From Cerioporus squamosus (taxonomy: Eukaryota > Basidiomycota > Agaricomycetes > Polyporales > Polyporaceae), in NCBI GenBank assembly GCA_022592435.1, contig JABYQS010000063.1:62001-126000 (forward strand): a DNA stretch of 64,000 nucleotides. The letters are read 5' to 3'. The translations under genes and the position numbers were made by a program. Under the pieces are notes generated by a model. That model ran no database searches. It was given only the letters and a program-made list of their open reading frames with translations, and was not told where the DNA came from. This document shows positions 60,203 through 64,000 of the stretch, in pieces (position 1 is the stretch's first letter; the number at the start of each line of letters is the position of its first letter).

Positions 60203-60764
60203 GCAAATTGAAGTGTATGCAAGATATGTCGTACGCGTTCATCCATCACGTCGTGAGAGCGTATTGTTCCTGATCGTCTTTCCGTAGTCACACTGTCATG
60301 CACACCACGTCGCTACCGAAATAGTACCCGTCCTCCTCCTCCACGTCGGCCAGGGTGTGGGCACGACAGGTTGGTGTCGAACGAAGCTGACTGTGTGTTC
60401 TCGCGGAAATCTCGCGAGCTAGTGAGATTAAAACGTCCATGCGCGTGCCGTATACGTGGGTTGTAAAGGAGCAATGAGTAACAATACACTATGTTACTTC
60501 ACGAGGAGAACTGGTCAAGGTCAATGTCCATACAGCGTACGAGAAGAAAAAAAGAAAAACTATTACTACCAGGAAACCAGGAGGAGCGGGGGCGGACAGA
60601 GCGCGTGCCGAAGGAGATAAGTAATCGTGAATGATGTCCGTGCGTCGTAGCTCCAGAGGGGGGGGGGGAACCCTCGGAAGGAGGGAGGAGAGAAGATGAG
60701 GGACCAGTGGGGAGGAGGGAAGGGAGACGAAGAGGGGCGGGGTATCTATCTGACTCACGAACTC
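60203..60764. other. Spacer before the GH5 gene, with 3' UTR
   Basis: About 560 bases. The first 50 continue the similarity to the DNA beside the 28-kb F-box pseudogene. The right part is the 3' flank of the minus-strand GH5 gene and contains an A-rich run (about 60,545-60,562) and a G run near 60,660. No gene seen. Confidence 0.45.
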
Positions 60765-63700
60765 TCACCTCTTCGCAGGGAGACAGCCCGACACCGGGAT
60801 CTGCGCATCCTCCGCGTCCCACGCATCAGGGTACGCGCACCCAGCGATAGCAGTCACGACCGGGGTATTATCCTTCGCGTCGAACCACCCATTGCCCACG
60901 CTCGCCGTCGCGCTGGGACTGAACGACGGCGGCGGCAGCGTCGAGATCGTGCCCGTCGCCGTGTACTGCGGCAGCGCCGCCATGCTCGCCGCCGGAATAT
61001 CCGTGAACGACGCCGGCGGCCAGTCGAGCCCCTGCGTCGCCGCCGCCGCGATCGTGCCCGCGCCCGCGCCCCCGGTCATCCACGCCTCGTACGTCCCGTC
61101 GAACGCCTGCACGTTCGCGCCCAGGCTCGCGCACTTGCCCACCGCCTTGCGCGGGTCCGCCGGCATCCAGCCCTGCTCGAGCCCGAGCTGGTACGACCAC
61201 AGCGGCGCGCGCACGCTGCCCGCCGCCGTCGAGTTCCCGATCTTCCACGTCCAGAAGAACCAGTCGCCGAGCGCGTCCATGCTCGCGAGCATGAAGTTCA
61301 TCAGCCCCTCCTTCGTCGCGTCCGTCCACGTCTCCCAGTTTTCCCAGTAGTCGCAGTCGGAGCCGTAGCGCGCGCCGCCGGGCTGGCCGGTCGGCGAGAT
61401 GCCGTCGACGAAGAGGCCGCAGTCGTTGATCGCGTTGCTGAACTCGCCCGCGACGGTCACGCCGAACGCGGTGCGGCTCGTGTTCATGCCCGCGCCCCAG
61501 CTGTTGCACGCTTGAGAGGGCCACTTGCCGCCGAGGCCGCCGGTAGAGTCGCCGTCGGCGGTGATGTTGAGCGGCTCGCGGTTCGCGTTGCCGTTGAACG
61601 CAAAGTAAGGGTGGGTATCTAAGAGGGTGGCCATGCCGGTTAGCGTAGTTGATGAGCTGTACGAATCAAGGAGACGCACCGAGAGCGACACGGTCCGAAC
61701 CAGAGAGGAAGCCTGCCCAATTAGCGACTCCAGTGAATCCGTCATGGAGAGATATCATCGGGCCATTGCCTGCACCAGTACCAGTGATCGAGCGAACCAT
61801 CTCGTACGCATGCAGGTAGCTGCATCATGTCGAGGATCAGTGAACGCCGCCTTCGCACAGAAGCCTAAAGCACGCACAAAGACTGAACCTGCTGCTCCCC
61901 AATCTCATGCAGGTACGGCTCGTTGATGACGCCAAACATCGGGATGACCTCCCTCCACTCCGGCTGCGAGATGAACTCGGTGACGATGCGGATGTAGTCC
62001 AGCGACCGCTCCGCATTCGCGAGGCCCATGACGCCCTTCATCCAGTTGATCGTCCCGAGCTTGCCCGAGTGGTTGTACCCGTTCTGCGAGCCCGGCGCCG
62101 TGTGCAGGTCCAGGTTGACACGGATGCCGTACTTGCGCGCCCACCCGAGCACACGCAGGATGTACCTGAGGACCGAGCACCGGACGTATCAGATACGATG
62201 CGCAAATACGAAGTTGCCAGTCAAACTCACTTCCAACATGTACGCGCGAGGAACGGCTCCGAGACCGTCGCGCCTGTGCCATCCACGCCGACATCATTCC
62301 ACTTCTCGATCGCCCAGAAGGGAATCGGGAGCCGGATCCAGTTCAGGCCCGCGCCTGCGATCTGAGCGATGTCCTCCTCGGTGATGAACGTGTTGTAGTG
62401 GTCCTCGATCGTCTGCTGCATCTTGTCGCCCAGGAGCTGGCTCAGCGTCCACTCGTCCACCGCGCCGACGTTCTGCTCGTACAGGCTCGGGACGATGAAC
62501 GGCTCGATGACGAACAGCCCGCCGAGGTTCACGCCCCAGATGCGGTCCTTGCCCCACGTCCAGCTCTCGTTGAGCGCGGGTGTCCATGAATTTGCGCGCG
62601 CGGAGTTGTCGAATGGGTTGGCGGTGTTGGAGACCCCTGTGGAGGAAAGCGACGGTCAGTGTCTAGTTCGTCGTGACGAAATAGTAGTCATAGCACATGG
62701 TACGCGCAGGTGCTCAAGTGATGTCCATCGATATACCTGCCCAAACATTGGGAGATGAATAAGCCGACAAGCATCCTCTTTACGAGAGCTTCTACGGCTG
62801 ACCTCCCCGTGCCGTGAGCAAGCCGACACTCAACACATGGACACCTCGGACCGAGGCAAGTAGGCTCTCACGCGCACATATTATCCCGCACTCAGGTGCT
62901 CCATGAAGTCTGCGCCAAACCATCGTCGCGCATATAGGGGCACACTGAGCGCGGGCAAACGGAGTAAGAGCGCGAGTACGAATGAGCGGTCCGATCCACA
63001 AGCCTCTTGCAAGCCACAGCAAACAAAGCTAGTCGGGCGCATATGCCACACCATGTACGCCTGCCGGTGAGTGTACCTCCTCCGGGCGCGAGCGCATCGG
63101 ATCGCTCAGGCAAGCTCACGCCGCAGACCTGTACAAATTACAGACGCGCTCCGGTACGGGGCGCACGCATCGCGCAATACCGACTCCTGTCAGCAGTGAC
63201 CCGTCTGGCTCCACGCCAGATGTTCCTCGTACTGGCCCGCAACCGACGCTGAGGCTGCCAGGGCCACTAGCACGCAGAGGGAGCGCGTGTGAGGATGGAA
63301 TGGAAAGCGTCCGATACGCAGCTCGGTATGAGAAACGCAAGGCCGCAATCGAAGCCAGCCCCATCGCGCCTTTGCAAGGCCCCAACATCAATCATACAAG
63401 GCCTGCAGAGAAGTGGCCACGAATGGATGCGTACGACGTCGTCATCCTCGCATCGTCGCGCGCGCAAGGGCTCGGGAGAGACGCCCACAAGGAGAAGCTC
63501 GGACCAACATGGGGAGGACCGCGCAAAGGGAGGGGAACACGATGCTGAGAGAGAAGACTCACAATATCCGCCGAAGGCGTTCTTGTACGTGAAGGTCGTG
63601 CCGTCGTCCTTCGTGACCGTGCTGCCATCCCCGCCCGTCGTGATAGCGTTCTGCGGCTTCCCCGACCCGTTGCCGTTGCCGTTACCGCTCGAGCCAGAGT

Positions 63701-64000
63701 TCCCTGATGAGCCAGAGTCTCCCGAGCCTGACGAGGACGCCGCGCTGCCGGAGGTGGAGTGGTTCTGGTTGGGCTTGACGACGACGAAGTAGACGGGGAG
63801 GACGACGGCAAGCACGACGACGATAACACCCCCCGCGACGGCGACCCAGAACCAGGGACGCTTGTATAGGGGGCGGGTGGGGAACCTGTCCTGGGACTCG
63901 TTGCTGTAGTTCTCCTTGGGCCCGGAGAGGAATGGGGAGGAGTCGCCGGGGGTGGAGGTGAGCGAGCGATCAGGCTGGGGGCCTATTGGAGGTGCGAGGT
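60765..64000 (-). CDS. GH5 exo-beta-1,3-glucanase, type II membrane form (5' end beyond the window)
   Basis: Minus-strand exons: 64000(open)-63563, 62636-62231, 62165-61878, 61819-61680, 61618-60765; 707 residues visible. N-terminal cytosolic part (TRPLYKRPW), then one transmembrane helix (VAVAGGVIVVVLAVVLPVYF), a Ser/Gly/Asn linker, and the GH5 subfamily-9-like domain. Its blocks are FGGYWVSNTANPFDN, SWTWGKDRIWGVNLGGL, EPFIVPSLYE, GLNWIRLPIPFWAIE, VNLDLHTAPGSQNG. The acid/base Glu is in NEP (codon 61919-61921) and the nucleophile Glu in AGEFSN (61443-61445). ISLHDGF, DTHPYFAF and FFWTWKIGN complete the fold. It removes glucose from beta-1,3-glucan, so the likely role is wall remodelling at the cell surface. 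A C-terminal Pro/Ser-rich segment ends the protein. The first visible intron is 926 bp. The start codon lies to the right of 64000. Confidence 0.95.
62637..63562 (-). other. 926-bp intron within the GH5 gene
   Basis: The flanking codons join FGGY to WVSNTANPF across a GTGAGT donor (63562) and a CCACAG acceptor (62637), with protein continuity typical of the family, so the interval is a single intron. The other introns of this gene are 58-65 bp. Inside I found no ORF with family resemblance, no clear terminal repeats and no small-RNA-like hairpin by eye. Confidence 0.7.

Overview
The window reads as nuclear DNA of an agaricomycete fungus, most likely a wood-decay polypore. The genes have many short introns (mostly 50-65 bp, GT-AG, with CTNAY-type branch sites), the coding DNA is GC-rich, and the gene families (NmrA-like oxidoreductases, PL14 lyase, F-box/LRR-like proteins in expanded numbers, a TEA-domain regulator, GH5 exo-beta-1,3-glucanase, OTT_1508-type deaminase) are those of such genomes. 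No rRNA, tRNA, CRISPR array or intact autonomous transposon was seen. Family names are recognised from motifs by eye; no database search was possible.

Layout. 0.3-5.2 kb: three NmrA-like/isoflavone-reductase-like genes, one on + and two on -, with almost identical four-exon structures, an obvious recent local triplication. 6.1-8.5 kb: two divergently transcribed small secreted Ser/Thr-rich proteins with similar signal peptides. 9.6-10.8 kb: a polysaccharide lyase family 14 (PL14) gene on -. 11.2-13.1 kb: an F-box-type protein on -. 17.5-20.6 kb: a large nuclear-looking Cys-rich conserved protein on -, with a GC-AG intron. 23.5-29.5 kb: a cluster of F-box/LRR-like paralogues, two intact on + and one decayed on -. 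The decayed copy has a frameshift and a 185-bp inverted-repeat element flanked by a 3-bp duplication.

29.5-47.6 kb is gene-poor. Its right end holds eight CCAAT boxes in about 360 bp and then a GC-rich block, upstream of a six-exon TEA/ATTS-domain transcription factor (47.7-49.6 kb). 49.6-56.1 kb is again without a supported gene; its first part is strongly pyrimidine-rich on the coding strand. 56.1-60.2 kb is a small graveyard: a DUF6534-like membrane-protein relic, a deaminase gene of the OTT_1508 type with intact catalytic motifs but a broken frame, and a copy of the last two exons of the F-box family. The window ends inside a type II membrane GH5 exo-beta-1,3-glucanase (60.8 kb to beyond 64 kb, -).

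The genes do not form an obvious pathway. They fit the accessory part of a mushroom genome: local duplication (NmrA, F-box, secreted proteins), decay by frameshift and small-element insertion, and single conserved genes (TEA factor, GH5) between these patches. Exon junctions given below were derived by joining reading frames at GT-AG sites; all but those marked uncertain preserve frame exactly.
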